Positions 43,901-52,143 of a stretch of DNA of 64,000 nt are shown here, one piece after another. This stretch comes from Mycolicibacterium sp. TY81 (GTDB lineage Bacteria > Actinomycetota > Actinomycetes > Mycobacteriales > Mycobacteriaceae). Position 1 is the stretch's first letter, and the number at the start of each line of letters is the position of its first letter. The DNA lies in contig NZ_AP023362.1 of NCBI RefSeq assembly GCF_018326285.1, positions 5,332,001 through 5,396,000 of the forward strand, given 5' to 3'. A program made the position numbers and the translations under genes. Below the pieces are notes generated by a model. The model saw nothing but the letters and a program-made list of their open reading frames with translations, was not told the DNA's origin and ran no database searches.

Positions 43901-45935
43901 GCTCGGGTGCGGCGAAGATCGCGGCCATCCGGCCGCCCGCGGGCAGGTTCCCGAAGAGGCGTCCGCGCTCGGCCAGCAGGCGCATGCCGTCTTCGAGGCT
44001 GAACACGCCCGCGACGCACGCCGCGGTGTACTGGCCGACGCTGTGGCCGAGCACCACGTCGGGCTCGAAACCCCACGACTGCCAGAGGCGCGCCAGGCCC
44101 ATCTCGACGGCGAAGATCGCCGGCTGGGCGTAGCTGGTGAGCCGCAGCGTCTCATCCGGACCTTCGAAAATCACGTCCAGCAACGGCTTTTCGAGCACAT
44201 CGGCGACCGCGGCAGCGCACTGCTTCACCGTCTCGGCGAACACCGGCTCGGTCTCGAACAACTCCTTGGCCATGCCGGCGAACTGGCTGCCCTGACCGGG
44301 GAACAGCCAGGCGGTCTTCGGCTTGTCGGCGGACGTGCCGCGCACCAGGCCCGGTGCCGGACGGTCGTCGGCCAGCGCGCCGAGCAATTCGCGCGCGGAA
44401 TCCAGCGAATTCACCACGAGCGCGGCCCGGTGCTCGAAGTGGGCGCGGCCCGCGCCCGCCGTGATGCACACGTCGGCGAGAGTGGCCTCGGGGTGCGCGG
44501 TCAGCCAGCTGCGGTAGTCCTCGGCGGACTGCAGCAGCGCGGCCGGGGTCCGCGCCGACAGCGGCAGCACCATGAAGCGCCGGTCATCGGGCTCCTCGGC
44601 CGGGGCCTCCACGGGCGCGACGGCGGGCGCTTCCTCAAGCAGGACATGGGCATTGGTGCCGGAGAAGCCGAACGAGCTGATGCCCGCGACGCGCGGCCGG
44701 TCGCCGCGTTCCCAGGTGGTGGCCTCGTCGACGACCTTCACCGGGATGCGGTCCCACGGGATGTGCGGCGACGGATTCTTGAAGTGCAGGTGCTTCGGCA
44801 GTTCCTGATGCTCGAGCGACAGGATCACCTTGATGATCCCGGCGACGCCGGCGGCGGCCTCCAGGTGGCCGATGTTGGTCTTCACCGAGCCGATCAGCAG
44901 CGGATCGGTCGCATCGCGTCCGGTGCCGTAGGCCGCGGCCGCGGCCTGCACCTCGATCGGGTCACCCAGCGACGTGCCGGTGCCGTGCGCCTCCAGGTAC
45001 CCGACGTCATTCGGCGTCAGCCCCGCGCGCTCCAGCGCTTCAGCGATAACACGTTGTTGCGCAACACCATTGGGGACCGTCAGGCCACCCGAGGCGCCGT
45101 CCTGGTTGATGGCGCTGCCGCGGATGACGGCCCGGATCCGGTCGCCGTCGCGCACCGCGTCTTCGAGTCGCTTCACGACGATGACGCCACAGCCCTCGCC
45201 GCGCACATAACCGTCGGCGGCGGCATCGAACGTCTTGCACTTGCCGTCCGGCGCCAACATGCGCGACTGCGAGAAGGTGATCATGGTCGCCGGGCTCAGG
45301 ATGACGTTCGCGCCACCGGCCAGCGCGAGATCGCACTCGCCGAGCTGCAGGGCCTGGCACGCCTGGTGGATGGCCACCAGCGACGAGCTGCAGGCGGTGT
45401 CGACGGTGACGGCCGGACCCTGCAGGCCCAGGCGGTAGCTGATGCGGCCCGCTGCCGCGGCGCCCGAGGTACCGATGGCCATGTAGGCCTCGATCTCCGG
45501 GTAGGTCAGTTCGCCCGAGGCCATGCCCAGGTAGTCGTGCGTGGCCAGGCCGATGAACACACCGGTCTGCGTGTTGGCCAGGGCGGACGGTGCGGTACCC
45601 GAGTGTTCGACGGCGCGCCACGCCATCTCCAGCAGCAGCCGCTGCTGCGGGTCCATCATCTTGGCTTCGCGGGTGGACACTCCGAAGAAGGGGGCGTCGA
45701 ACCCGACGGCGTCATCGAGGAAGCCGGCGCGGCGCGTGATGATCTTGCCGCGGGCGTCCGGGTCGGCATCGAAGAACTCGTCGACGTCCCACCGGTCTTG
45801 TGGCACCTCGGATACGGCGTCCCGGCCTTCGCGCAGCATCTCCCAGAAGGATTCGGCGTCGGTGGCTCCGGGGAAGCGCGCGGCGTACCCGACGATCGCG
45901 AAGCTGGACGTTTCCGGACCTTCGATCGTTGCCAT
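34908..45935 (-). CDS. Bimodular type I polyketide synthase of a TPP-type locus
   Basis: 3675 aa. Domains by residue of the key motif: KS1 (DTACSSS ~178), AT1 (GHSVGQ ~632, then SHAFHS), KR1 (VTGGLGSLG ~1179), ACP1 (DLGMDSLM ~1486), KS2 (DTACSSS ~1718), AT2 (GHSVGQ ~2179, then SHAFHS), DH (HHVIYGTVVVPG ~2482), ER (HAASGGVGLAAVQ ~3100), KR2 (VTGGLGALG ~3288), ACP2 (DLGTDSLM ~3586). HAFH in both ATs indicates malonyl-CoA, hence unbranched chains, unlike the methyl-branched Pks2/Pks3-4 products. The neighbours (papA, mmpL, PE-PPE, gap, FAAL) match the trehalose polyphleate locus, whose PKS makes long polyunsaturated phleic acids. Module 1 has no DH. No loading domain or thioesterase is present, so a FAAL loads it and PapA or a partner unloads it. 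Confidence 0.93.
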   Translation of the reverse strand: MATIEGPETSSFAIVGYAARFPGATDAESFWEMLREGRDAVSEVPQDRWDVDEFFDADPDARGKIITRRAGFLDDAVGFDAPFFGVSTREAKMMDPQQRLLLEMAWRAVEHSGTAPSALANTQTGVFIGLATHDYLGMASGELTYPEIEAYMAIGTSGAAAAGRISYRLGLQGPAVTVDTACSSSLVAIHQACQALQLGECDLALAGGANVILSPATMITFSQSRMLAPDGKCKTFDAAADGYVRGEGCGVIVVKRLEDAVRDGDRIRAVIRGSAINQDGASGGLTVPNGVAQQRVIAEALERAGLTPNDVGYLEAHGTGTSLGDPIEVQAAAAAYGTGRDATDPLLIGSVKTNIGHLEAAAGVAGIIKVILSLEHQELPKHLHFKNPSPHIPWDRIPVKVVDEATTWERGDRPRVAGISSFGFSGTNAHVLLEEAPAVAPVEAPAEEPDDRRFMVLPLSARTPAALLQSAEDYRSWLTAHPEATLADVCITAGAGRAHFEHRAALVVNSLDSARELLGALADDRPAPGLVRGTSADKPKTAWLFPGQGSQFAGMAKELFETEPVFAETVKQCAAAVADVLEKPLLDVIFEGPDETLRLTSYAQPAIFAVEMGLARLWQSWGFEPDVVLGHSVGQYTAACVAGVFSLEDGMRLLAERGRLFGNLPAGGRMAAIFAAPERVERLTDEYPSLSVAAYNGANTVLSGPGADLERAVAGLTGDGVRCDWLETSHAFHSALLDPALDEFESYANQFTFNAPQRILVCNRTGDTLGRTAKLDGQYWRRHARQPVEFSKGVETLAKLGCAVLLEVGPQPILTAAALRAWPDPATAPRAIASLRRKGADHRQITEALATTYTAGHLPDFAAVRPGSAHKVDLPTYPFQRKAYWFRDERVAPTATAHMGGGATTEAVRLLEDGRIDELATLLGGTDESTTAVLNKLAAQHNRQRTAQSVSDARYETRWDKIAAGAPAEVGEGSAWVVIGDDAAVLAPLSEALTRAGHRHRVLGLPGSDADEQQLEADLRAAVEEEPTLRILHVAGLDADRASMQALLRVQHRVLSGTQRLFRAAAAAELRAPIWVVTRGAQRVTDADTVAPEQTGLWGFGRSAALEYPQVWGGLADLAEGSTEEWSRLLTQVIAAPRGEDQIALRTEGVHVPRLVRRTGQPNPTQLELRADATYLVTGGLGSLGLEIAGHLAAHGARNLVLTSRRAPSEAAQQRIDALREQYGCQTRVVTADVANPHDVARLMSTLRAELPPLAGVVHAAGENSTTPLATLEDAELERVFSGKVWGAWYLSEAVTDLKLDFFLSTSSISAVWGSYGQTAYSAANAFLDGLTWRLREQGVPGMSVNFGPWSAGMADPDARAQLERRGVRTLSPADALTGMADVMVAGGNPAEAVVARMDWAKFLPIYSQAGSRALLAEVAREVPESATAGAVGASGNTRLVEQLIAAPVQQRKKLVLEYLRDAVAEVTRIEASEIREETGFFDLGMDSLMAVELRRRLEQGVGKELPATLAMDHPRLTDVADYLLSDILNLSEKAGTKAVTELKSLAAADEPIAIVSVACRFPGSPDPDAFWQVLSQGVDAISEIPEDRFDVDEFYDPDAMTPGKIYTRSGGYLDSVDTFDPEFFGISPREAVWIDPQQRLMLEIAWEGLERAGYAPAALRGSRTGVFIGVGANEYSHLLSGGSVENLEPHFITGNALNAIAGRVSFTLGLEGPAMAVDTACSSSLVAVHQAVQALHAGDCDMALAGGVNVLLSPASIVAASRARMLAPDGRCKTFDASADGYVRGEGCGVLVLKRLSDAQRDGDRIAAVIRSTAVNQDGASSGLTVPNGGAQQRLINTALARAGLSGGDVDYLEAHGTGTPLGDPIEVQAAAAAYGAGRDANRPLLMGTAKTNIGHLESAAGVAGLVKVVLSLEHEMLPQTLHFNKPSPHIPWDSLPVQVVDKPTPWHTDGRPRRAGVSSFGFTGTNAHVLLEEAPVVVSDEDAADDVTPETPAAEPISVLPLSARSAQGLTALAQKYRDWLEAHPDASIADVCFTAGSGRSHFEHRAAVVANTVHDAKNLLEDLVANKLRPGVLKGECTDPPTTAWFFPGQGSQYPGMARELFDTEPVFADVVRRCAQAVDPILPRPLLEVMFGNDREAAETLRNTAFAQPAIFAVEMGLARLWQSWGIEPDAVLGHSVGQYAAACVAGVFSLEDGARLIAERGRLFASLPAGGRMVAVFADPEYVERAAEAYPRVSVGAYNGRNTVLSGPAEDLEQIVTACSEDATRCTWLETSHAFHSELLDPVLDEFESFATQFQFATPTLPLICNRTGAVLNAETPIDALYWRRHSRQPVQFTESVKTVAALGCSVLMEIGPQPILTAAALQCWPEGAETPRAIVSLRKGANAQRQITEALATTYICGHRPDFAVKNRGNRVELPTYPFQRRRFWPKTANVVGMSSGGAAATSGILGSAKDLATGDTIYSNVLSVKTQPWLSHHVIYGTVVVPGATYAAMALASVGAPARVKEVFFYEPIILPDKASRETQLTIRTLDDGEGWKFQVHSRPNGVREAEWSLNADGTLLAGASEEDAADNIPGSMEDVVERMERLRPQQLFETFNDMELAWGPTWSTSLKSLWVRDGMAIGDVSVGDELAEHLSTEPIHPVLLDLCTGVAFPAFPALLAAEHGMHDLFLPLRYGQVELREKMPRRFYARARWHTSELTNETQVFDIDFLDRDGKRLGGITEFTVKRAPREALMRGLGGDTTRLLYTLGWQEGAAPAAADEAETKTTGTWLVAGFDELAAGLPGAVKLDQTLDAAAWQQAITTAAEAGAPVAGIVWRASGYEDADVAARLETEVGTVLAGMQTALAEEKLNLTGGLWIVTERAVATEPGEPVDPVQAALWGLGRTVINEQPTLRLKLVDLDGADDNATNWLTGILGTPVTESEFALRQGKFLVPRLMHWARSGHLPMPRSDDYVLAPTERGAIDNLRLTEKDVTPPEPHEVQVRIEAAGLNFRDVLNVLGLYPGDPGPIGGDLCGVITELGSEVTRFEVGQRVFGSMQGAFSSRLNVPEQLLAVVPEGINPVDAATLPAAALTVRLAFDWAQLKPGDRVLIHAASGGVGLAAVQMARQKGAIVFATASTYKRATLRKMGVEHVYDSRTTDFADQILADTNGEGVDVVLNSLTNEGFVEATVRATAQGGRFAEIAKRDIWTPERMAEARPDINYEIVALDVTMMTDPAHIQRLMEEVADGLAKGEWTPVPAEVYPLTEAKTAFRRMQQARHIGKIVVQMPKPLQPHGDRTYLVTGGLGALGLHTAAYLAQLGAGDIVLTSRREPDGEAQRAIDAMMERFHCRVHVFSGDVGDESSVTALLDRIRTELPPLAGVAHLAGVLDDALLPQQDLERFRKTLGPKAFGALHLHKLTQDDDLDFFIVYSSASAVLGSPAQANYATANALLDGLVAHRRALGLPATAVNFGPWGRGGMASSQAATANLSAQGMMPLEPSAALAALGEVIRHGAAQATVLKANWQRAAKMLGGIRPPLLDQVLPTSDTAAAGDSELLRQLQEIPDAQRAGFITEFLQKEVQGFLRLAQPPAATSRFLDLGTDSLMAVELRNRLFGQFGGKFDISPTAIFDYPTLGELAGHLASQLPPSDAPSGAPEATVEESAAAESAAEAAAPAEAAGDAEPEAPAAQE

Positions 45936-46278
45936 GAAAAAGCTGTCCTCCCGCGTTTGCCGGTGACGTCCGATCCCACGCAGGAGACCGTGTTCAGCGC
46001 CAGATTTAATGTGCGAACGGCCGGCCTTGTCGGGTGCCCAGCAGACCCACCGAACGGCGTCGGCCAGTTGATCTTCCGAACGGCCACGGCCAGCTCATCT
46101 TCTGCGGGCCAGTATTACATGTAGGTTGCTGAAGCACGAGGATTATGTGCCGCGGTGGTAGTTGGTCATCGACGACCGCGCCACCAGGCGTAACGGTGCC
46201 GGCAAAGGTTGCCGGGGTATGTTGATGACGCCAACAGTGTGCCGGGCCTCTGTGTGCCCAAACCTGGGAGGAAAGTAA
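45936..46278. promoter_or_regulatory. Divergent promoter region pks/papA with tandem 26-bp repeat
   Basis: 343 bp without a gene. Two head-to-tail 26-bp units (46051-46076 and 46077-46102; each starts CGAACGGC and ends CATCTTC or GATCTTC) match at 22 of 26 positions. A third partial copy of the left half begins near 46014. These repeats are candidate regulator sites. I did not find a clear -35/-10 pair. Confidence 0.4.
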
Positions 46279-47688
46279 TTGCGAATCGGGAAGATCACGA
46301 TCGGAAAGATCGATGATTGGACGCCGATCCCAGGAGTCCTGACGTCTTGGCATCCGACCGAAACGGCAAGGGAAGTGGCGCGGCAGGCGCCCGTCAGCCC
46401 GGTGCCGGTCAGCTACATGCAGGGCCAGCACATCCGGGGTGTCGTCGAGCGCACCGGCTCGGGCCTCGAGTACTCCCGGCAGATCATCGCGACATGCGAA
46501 GTGCCTGGTCAGTGCGACATCGCGGCCATGAACGAGGCGCTCAACTCCTATCTGCGCAGGCACGACACCTACCGCAGCTGGTTCGAGTACACCGACGACG
46601 GCGAGATTCTCCGGCACACCCTCAGCAACCCCGACGACCTCGAATTCGAGCCCGTCAACCATGGCGAGCTGGCGGTCGAGGACGTCCGCAAGCACCTCGT
46701 CGACATCCCGACGCCGCTGGAGTGGGGCTGCTTCTCCTTCGGCATCGTCCAGAGCGAAGACAGCTTCAACTTCTATGCGGCCATCGACCACGTCCACGGC
46801 GACGCGGCGCTCATCGGCATCACCATGCTGGAGGCTCATGGCCGGTACACAGCATTGACAACAGGGGGCTCAGCGTTTGCTCTGCCCGACGCCGGAAGCT
46901 TCGACGAATGGTGCGTCCAGGAGCACGAGCGCACCTCGGCGCTGACCGTCGATTCCCCCGAGGTCCAGGCCTGGATCGAGTTTGCCGAGAACAACAACAA
47001 CAGCATGCCGGAGTTCCCGTTGCCGCTGGGGAACGCCATGGAGCCCTCGGTCGGCGACATGGTCGGCGAATCGCTCCTCGATCCGGACCAGACGGCGCGG
47101 TTCGAGGCCGCTTGTGAGGCGGCCGGCGCGCGCTTCGTCGGTGGCCTGTTCGCCTGCATGGCCCAGGTTGAGCACGAATTGACCGGTGCGGCAACGTATT
47201 ACGGCCTCACCCCGCGCGACACCCGGCGGACGTCGGACAACTTCATGACGCAGGGCTGGTTCACCGGACTGGTGCCCATCACCGTGCCGATCGCCGCGGC
47301 GACCTTCAACGAAGCCGCCTGGGCGGCGCAGGAGTCGTTCGACGGCAACCTCAACATGGCGCGGGTCCCGTACTACCGCGTCCTGGAACTCGCGCCGTGG
47401 CTGGACTGGCCGCGGCCCAACTTCCCGGTGTCGAACTTCCTGCACGGCGGCGCGGCGCCGCTCAACACCATCCTCGCGGCCACCGAGATGGGGTACGCCA
47501 ACAACATCGGCATCTACTCCGACGGCCGGTACTCCTACCAGCTGACCATCTACGTCTTCCGCTACGAAGGCGGCACGGTCATGGAGGTCATGTACCCCGA
47601 CAACCCCATCGCCAAGAAGTCCGTCACCCGGTACCTCGAGGCGATGAAGTCGGTCTGCACGCGGATCGCCGACGGCGGGAACTGGTGA
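46279..47688 (+). CDS. papA3: PapA-type acyltransferase (PapA3-like)
   Basis: A 469-aa condensation-superfamily acyltransferase. TTG at 46279 is preceded by GGGAGGAAAG and starts MRIGKITIGKIDDWTPIPGV. The catalytic motif DHVHGDAALIG sits near residue 170 and fits the HX3DX14Y pattern of mycobacterial Pap proteins: His, three residues, Asp, fourteen residues, Tyr in AHGRY. A second conserved region, YGLTPRDTRRTSDNFMTQGW, lines the channel. It transfers acyl groups from the PKS or CoA onto trehalose to form the diacyl-trehalose precursor of TPP. Divergent from pks and 31 nt before mmpL. Confidence 0.9.
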   Translation: MRIGKITIGKIDDWTPIPGVLTSWHPTETAREVARQAPVSPVPVSYMQGQHIRGVVERTGSGLEYSRQIIATCEVPGQCDIAAMNEALNSYLRRHDTYRSWFEYTDDGEILRHTLSNPDDLEFEPVNHGELAVEDVRKHLVDIPTPLEWGCFSFGIVQSEDSFNFYAAIDHVHGDAALIGITMLEAHGRYTALTTGGSAFALPDAGSFDEWCVQEHERTSALTVDSPEVQAWIEFAENNNNSMPEFPLPLGNAMEPSVGDMVGESLLDPDQTARFEAACEAAGARFVGGLFACMAQVEHELTGAATYYGLTPRDTRRTSDNFMTQGWFTGLVPITVPIAAATFNEAAWAAQESFDGNLNMARVPYYRVLELAPWLDWPRPNFPVSNFLHGGAAPLNTILAATEMGYANNIGIYSDGRYSYQLTIYVFRYEGGTVMEVMYPDNPIAKKSVTRYLEAMKSVCTRIADGGNW

Positions 47689-47719
47689 CCCGTCGGGTGG
47701 GGTCGGCAAGGGGCTTCAG

Positions 47720-50695
47720 TTGCGACGGCTAGCCGATTTCGTGGTGCGGTGGCCTTGGGCGGTGATCGGCCTGTGGATCACGCTGGCCGTGGCGCTGCCC
47801 CTGGCCGTGCCGAGCCTCAACGACATGGCCCAGAAGCATCCGCTGGCCATGCTGCCCGCCGATGCGCCGTCGAACGTCGCGGCCCGGCACATGACCGAGG
47901 CGTTCAAGGAACCCGGTACTGACGACCTGCTGCTCGTCGTCCTCATCAACGACCGCGGCCTGGATCGCAACGACGAAGCCACCTACCGCAAGTTGGTGGA
48001 CGCCCTGCGCGACGACCCGCGCGACGTCGTCATGATGCAGGACTTCATCAGCACGCCGCCCCTGCGCAACTTCATGACCAGCAAGGACAAGAAGGCCTGG
48101 GTCCTGCCCGTCGGCCTCGCCGGCGCGCTGGGCACGCCGCAGTCGTACGCCGCCTACAACCGCGTGGCCGACATCGTCCGGCACAGCACCGCCGGCAGCC
48201 CGCTGAAGATCCACTTGTCCGGACCGGCGGCCACCGTCGCCGACCTCACCGTCGCCGGTGAGAAGGACCGGATGCCCATCGAGATCGCCATCGCGGTCCT
48301 CGTGCTCCTGGTGCTGCTGATCGTCTACCGCAATCCCGTCACCATGATGCTGCCGCTCGCCGGCATCGGCATGTCGCTGGTGATCGCGCAGGCGACGGTC
48401 GCCGGACTGTCCCAGCTGACCGGGCTGGGGGTGTCGAACCAGGCCATCATCCTGTTGAGCGCCATGATCTTCGGCGCCGGCACCGACTACGCGGTGTTCC
48501 TGATCAGCCGCTACCACGACTACGTGCGGCAGGGCCTGGACTCCACCGACGCCGTCCGGCGGGCGCTGGGCTCCGTCGGCAAGGTCATCACCGCGTCGGC
48601 CGCGACCGTCGGCGTCACCTTCCTCGGCATCAGCTTCGCCAAGATGGGCGTCTTCTCCACCGTCGGCGTCTCATCGGCCATCGGCATCCTCGTGGCGTTC
48701 CTCGCCGCGGTCACGCTGCTGCCCGCGATCATCACGCTCGTCGGGCCGAAGGGCTGGATCAAGCCGCGCAACGAGATCACCGCGCAGCTGTGGCGCCGGT
48801 CCGGCGCGCGCATCGTCCGCCGGCCGCGACTGCACCTGGTGGTCAGCCTGCTGGTGCTGCTCCTGCTGGCCAGCGCCGCGGTCTTCGCGAAGTTCAACTA
48901 CGACGACCGCAAGGCCGTGGCGGCGTCGGCCCCGAGCTCCATCGGGTACGCCGCGCTCGAGAGCCACTTCAACGTCAACCAGTCGGTGCCCTCGTACGTC
49001 CTCGTCCAGTCGCCACGCGACCTGCGCTCCCCGCAGGCCCTCGCCGACCTCGAGCAGATGGCATCGCGCATCAGCCAACTGCCGGACGTCGCCATGGTCA
49101 GTGGCATCACCCGTCCGCTCGGCGAGGTGCCGCCCGAGTTCCGGGCCACCTTCCAGGCCGGTCTGGTCGGTGACCGGCTGACCGAGGGCGCCGGCATGAT
49201 CGGCCAGCGCACCAACGACATCAACCGGCTCGCCAAGGGCGCCGACACGCTCGCGACCAACCTCGCCGACGTGCGCGGCCAGGTCGGCCAGATCGCCACC
49301 AGCCTCCAGACGACGCTGGATGCCTTCACCGCGATCCGCAGCCAGTACGGCGGCAACAAGCTCGTGCAGAACGTGGAAGTCGCGGCCAAGCTCGTCAACA
49401 GCGTCAGCAAGCTGGGCAACACCCTCGGGCTGAATTACACGGCGGCCAAAGACATGTTCGGCTGGGTCGGTCCGGTGCTCGCGGCGCTGCAGAACAACGC
49501 GGTGTGCGACCTCGACGTGTCGTGCGCCGAAACCCGCGGCCATTTCCAGCGGCTCGAACAAGCGCGCCAGGACGGCACCATCGACGAGATCAACAAGCTC
49601 GCCGGGCAGCTGCAGACCATGCAGGACCAGAAGACGCTCAACGCGTCGGTGCAGCAGCTCCAGAGTGCGATGACCAACCTGACCAAGGTGATGCGCAGCA
49701 TGGGCATGGACAGCCCCGCCGGCGCGCAGGCCAACCTGACCAAACTGCGCCAGGGCGCCGATCGGTCGGCGACCGGCAGCCGGGAGGTCGCCAACGGGGT
49801 CGACGAGGTCGTCGAGCAGATCAAGCTGATGCGTTCAGGCCTCGACCAGGCCGGGGCCTTCCTGCTGTCGATGAAACAGAACGCGGCCGGCCCGACCCAG
49901 GCGGGCTTCAACATCCCGCCCGAGGTGCTGCAGCTCGAGGCCTTCAAGTCGGCGTCCAAGATGTTCATCTCGCCCGACGGCCACTCGGTGCGCTACCTCG
50001 TGCTCACCAAACTCGACCCGTTCAGCGCCGCAGCGATGGACCAGGTCAACACCATCCGCGACACCGCGCGCGGCGCTCAGCCGAACACGTCGCTGTCGGA
50101 TGCCACGGTCTCGATGGGTGGATATCCCGTGGCGCTCAAGGACACTCGCGATTACTACCAGAACGACATCCGGTTCATCATCATCGTCACCGTCGCGGTG
50201 GTGCTGCTGATCCTGATGCTGTTGCTGCGGTCGCTGATCGCGCCGCTGTATCTGGTCGGCTCCGTGGTGCTTTCGTACTTCGCGGCGCTCGGCATCGGCG
50301 TCGTGGTGTTCCAGTACCTGTTCCACCAGCCGCTGCACTGGACCGTGCCACCACTGGCATTCGTGGTGCTGGTCGCGGTGGGCGCCGACTACAACATGCT
50401 GTTCGTCTCGCGCATGCGTGACGAATCACCACATGGCATGCGCTACGGCATCATTCGCACACTGTCGTCGACCGGTGGCGTGATCACCGCGGCCGGCCTG
50501 ATCTTCGCGGCCTCGATGTGGGGTCTGCTGTTCTCCAGCATCGGTACCGTTATCCAGGGCGGCTTCGTCATCGGCGCCGGCATCCTGCTGGACACCTTCC
50601 TGGTGCGGACCATCACCGTGCCCGCCATGGCCACGCTCGTCGGAGAAGCGAACTGGTGGCCGTCCCGACCGAAACCGCAAGGGAGCGAAGTATGA
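47720..50695 (+). CDS. mmpL10: MmpL transporter (MmpL10-like)
   Basis: A 991-aa RND-family lipid transporter. The TTG start at 47720 gives [20 protein letters not shown], the family N-terminus with TM1. A first periplasmic loop is followed by TM2-6 with [20 protein letters not shown], holding the MmpL proton-relay Asp-Tyr pair, near residue 255. A second, large, Gln/Ala-rich periplasmic loop with coiled-coil character spans ~residues 400-800. TM7-12 include [16 protein letters not shown], holding the second Asp-Tyr. It would flip the acyl-trehalose intermediate to the periplasm. Operon: papA, mmpL, PE-PPE protein. Confidence 0.92.
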   Translation: MRRLADFVVRWPWAVIGLWITLAVALPLAVPSLNDMAQKHPLAMLPADAPSNVAARHMTEAFKEPGTDDLLLVVLINDRGLDRNDEATYRKLVDALRDDPRDVVMMQDFISTPPLRNFMTSKDKKAWVLPVGLAGALGTPQSYAAYNRVADIVRHSTAGSPLKIHLSGPAATVADLTVAGEKDRMPIEIAIAVLVLLVLLIVYRNPVTMMLPLAGIGMSLVIAQATVAGLSQLTGLGVSNQAIILLSAMIFGAGTDYAVFLISRYHDYVRQGLDSTDAVRRALGSVGKVITASAATVGVTFLGISFAKMGVFSTVGVSSAIGILVAFLAAVTLLPAIITLVGPKGWIKPRNEITAQLWRRSGARIVRRPRLHLVVSLLVLLLLASAAVFAKFNYDDRKAVAASAPSSIGYAALESHFNVNQSVPSYVLVQSPRDLRSPQALADLEQMASRISQLPDVAMVSGITRPLGEVPPEFRATFQAGLVGDRLTEGAGMIGQRTNDINRLAKGADTLATNLADVRGQVGQIATSLQTTLDAFTAIRSQYGGNKLVQNVEVAAKLVNSVSKLGNTLGLNYTAAKDMFGWVGPVLAALQNNAVCDLDVSCAETRGHFQRLEQARQDGTIDEINKLAGQLQTMQDQKTLNASVQQLQSAMTNLTKVMRSMGMDSPAGAQANLTKLRQGADRSATGSREVANGVDEVVEQIKLMRSGLDQAGAFLLSMKQNAAGPTQAGFNIPPEVLQLEAFKSASKMFISPDGHSVRYLVLTKLDPFSAAAMDQVNTIRDTARGAQPNTSLSDATVSMGGYPVALKDTRDYYQNDIRFIIIVTVAVVLLILMLLLRSLIAPLYLVGSVVLSYFAALGIGVVVFQYLFHQPLHWTVPPLAFVVLVAVGADYNMLFVSRMRDESPHGMRYGIIRTLSSTGGVITAAGLIFAASMWGLLFSSIGTVIQGGFVIGAGILLDTFLVRTITVPAMATLVGEANWWPSRPKPQGSEV

Positions 50696-51855
50696 ACAAG
50701 CGACTTGCCAGCTCGTTGGCGATTGCCGCCACGCTGTTGACGGTCGGTGCCTCTGGGCCCCTTGCGGATTGGATCGCGACGGCCGACGAACCCTGGGCCG
50801 GGTCCGGTTCGGGCTCCGGCGCGGGCGGGCCCATCGTGCCCGCCATCCCGCCGATCGGTACCCCCGGCCGCGGCTACGCGCTCGGTGGTGCGCACGTCAT
50901 GGGTATTCCGTACGACGAGTACATCCGTCGCACCGGCGCCGACTGGTTCCCCGGCCTCAATCGCGAGATCGTCGACTACCCCGCCGGCCAGGTGCAGGGC
51001 CACGTCCTCAGCTTCATCCCGGGCGTTGACGAACTGCACCAGAAGATGCCCGAGATCGGGTTGAACGGCCCGAGCATCGGCGAATCCGTCGAGGTCGGCA
51101 AGAACAACGTCATCAACCGCGTCCGCGAGGGCGGCCCCGGCACCGTGATCGGCCTGTCCGAGGGCGCCATGGTCGTGCACGCCGTGCAGGACCGGCTGGC
51201 CTACGACCCGGCCGCGCCGCCACCGAACGAGCTGTCGTTCGCCACCTACGGCGACCCGCTCGCCATCAACCCGTGGACGCAGAGCTTCCTGCGGCAGACG
51301 TATCCCGTCGGCAGCACGGTGCCCGCGCTCGACTTCCTGATGCCGCCGGTGGTCGACAGTCAGTACGACACTTACCAATTCATCTCGGCCTACGACAGCA
51401 TCGCCGACTGGCCCGACCGCCCGGACAACCTGATGGCGCTCGCGAACGCGGTCGTCGGCCTGGCCACCGGCCACACCGCGGTGGCGTTCACCAACCCGAA
51501 GAACGTGCCGCCGCAGAACGTCATCAAGACCGTGAACTCCCGCGGCGCGACGACCACGACGTACATGATCCCCGAGCAGCACCTGCCGCTCGTCGTGCCG
51601 TTCAAGTACCTCGGGATGTCCGAAGCGGACATGAATCACCTCGACGCCGTGATGAAACCCATGGTGGATGCGGGATATTCGCGCAACGACGACCCGGCGA
51701 CCGCACCGGTCACCGTTGATCCCGTCAACGGCTACGACCCCGCCGCCGCCACCGCCCCGGCGACGCAGGCCGCCTTCGGTGGCGCCGCCGACCCGGTGTC
51801 ACAGCTGATGTCGGGTATCAACTACGTGCTGAGCCACGGGCCGAGCGCGCACTAG
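50692..51855 (+). CDS. Secreted PE-PPE-domain acyltransferase/esterase (TPP synthase-like)
   Basis: A 387-aa exported protein; ATG overlaps the mmpL stop (ATGA). Residues ~1-30 form a signal peptide ([20 protein letters not shown]). The PE-PPE alpha/beta-hydrolase domain (PF08237) follows, with [20 protein letters not shown] holding the G-x-S-x-G nucleophile; an acid is in [13 protein letters not shown] and a His in [13 protein letters not shown]. Relatives are Chp1 and Chp2, which acylate trehalose lipids after export by MmpL8 and MmpL10. Here it would add phleyl chains to diacyl-trehalose outside the membrane. It carries no PE or PPE N-terminal domain itself. Confidence 0.88.
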   Translation: MNKRLASSLAIAATLLTVGASGPLADWIATADEPWAGSGSGSGAGGPIVPAIPPIGTPGRGYALGGAHVMGIPYDEYIRRTGADWFPGLNREIVDYPAGQVQGHVLSFIPGVDELHQKMPEIGLNGPSIGESVEVGKNNVINRVREGGPGTVIGLSEGAMVVHAVQDRLAYDPAAPPPNELSFATYGDPLAINPWTQSFLRQTYPVGSTVPALDFLMPPVVDSQYDTYQFISAYDSIADWPDRPDNLMALANAVVGLATGHTAVAFTNPKNVPPQNVIKTVNSRGATTTTYMIPEQHLPLVVPFKYLGMSEADMNHLDAVMKPMVDAGYSRNDDPATAPVTVDPVNGYDPAAATAPATQAAFGGAADPVSQLMSGINYVLSHGPSAH

Positions 51856-51900
51856 GGGCTAGGGTTGGGCCTTGCGGGCCTTGGGTCTGGGTGTGGACCC

Positions 51901-51963
51901 CGCGAGTGTGCGTGTAGATCGTGAATCCGGCCTTTGGGACGCGCTGGCTGCACATTCGCGGCC
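51901..51963 (+). repeat. Dispersed 63-bp element (c), copy A
   Basis: Begins CGCGAGTGTGCGTGTAGATC and ends TGGCTGCACATTCGCGGCC; the ends are imperfect inverted repeats. The 19-bp spacer to copy B gives an 82-bp period. Confidence 0.75.
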
Positions 51964-51982
51964 GCGTGTGAGTGGTCGACGC

Positions 51983-52045
51983 CGCGAGTGTGCGTACAGA
52001 TCGTGAAATTCGCGTTGGAGGCGCGCTGGCTGCACATTCGCGGGC
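51983..52045 (+). repeat. Dispersed 63-bp element (c), copy B
   Basis: Begins CGCGAGTGTGCGTACAGATC and ends TGGCTGCACATTCGCGGG. The start is exactly 82 bp after the start of copy A. Together they fill most of the space between the PE-PPE gene and the DUF559 gene. Confidence 0.75.
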
Positions 52046-52143
52046 CGGGGCGCTGACGCCGCAGCTATCCACAGTGCGTGATTTGTCCACAGATCACCCG
52101 TTCGGGGTTCCCGCGAAGCCTGCGGTGCCGCAATGTGATTGCT

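Noticed and set aside
34908..45935. Assignment as a sulfolipid or polyacyltrehalose PKS (Pks2 or Pks3/4)
   Set aside because: Both AT domains have the malonyl HAFH signature instead of the methylmalonyl YASH type, and the enzyme has two modules, which fits TPP synthesis.
36648..46124. 3158-aa open frame on the plus strand opposite the PKS gene
   Set aside because: It is the antisense shadow of a GC-rich coding sequence. The translation is low-complexity (Gly/Arg/Ala/Gln) with no domain, while the minus-strand frame has ten PKS domains with intact motifs.
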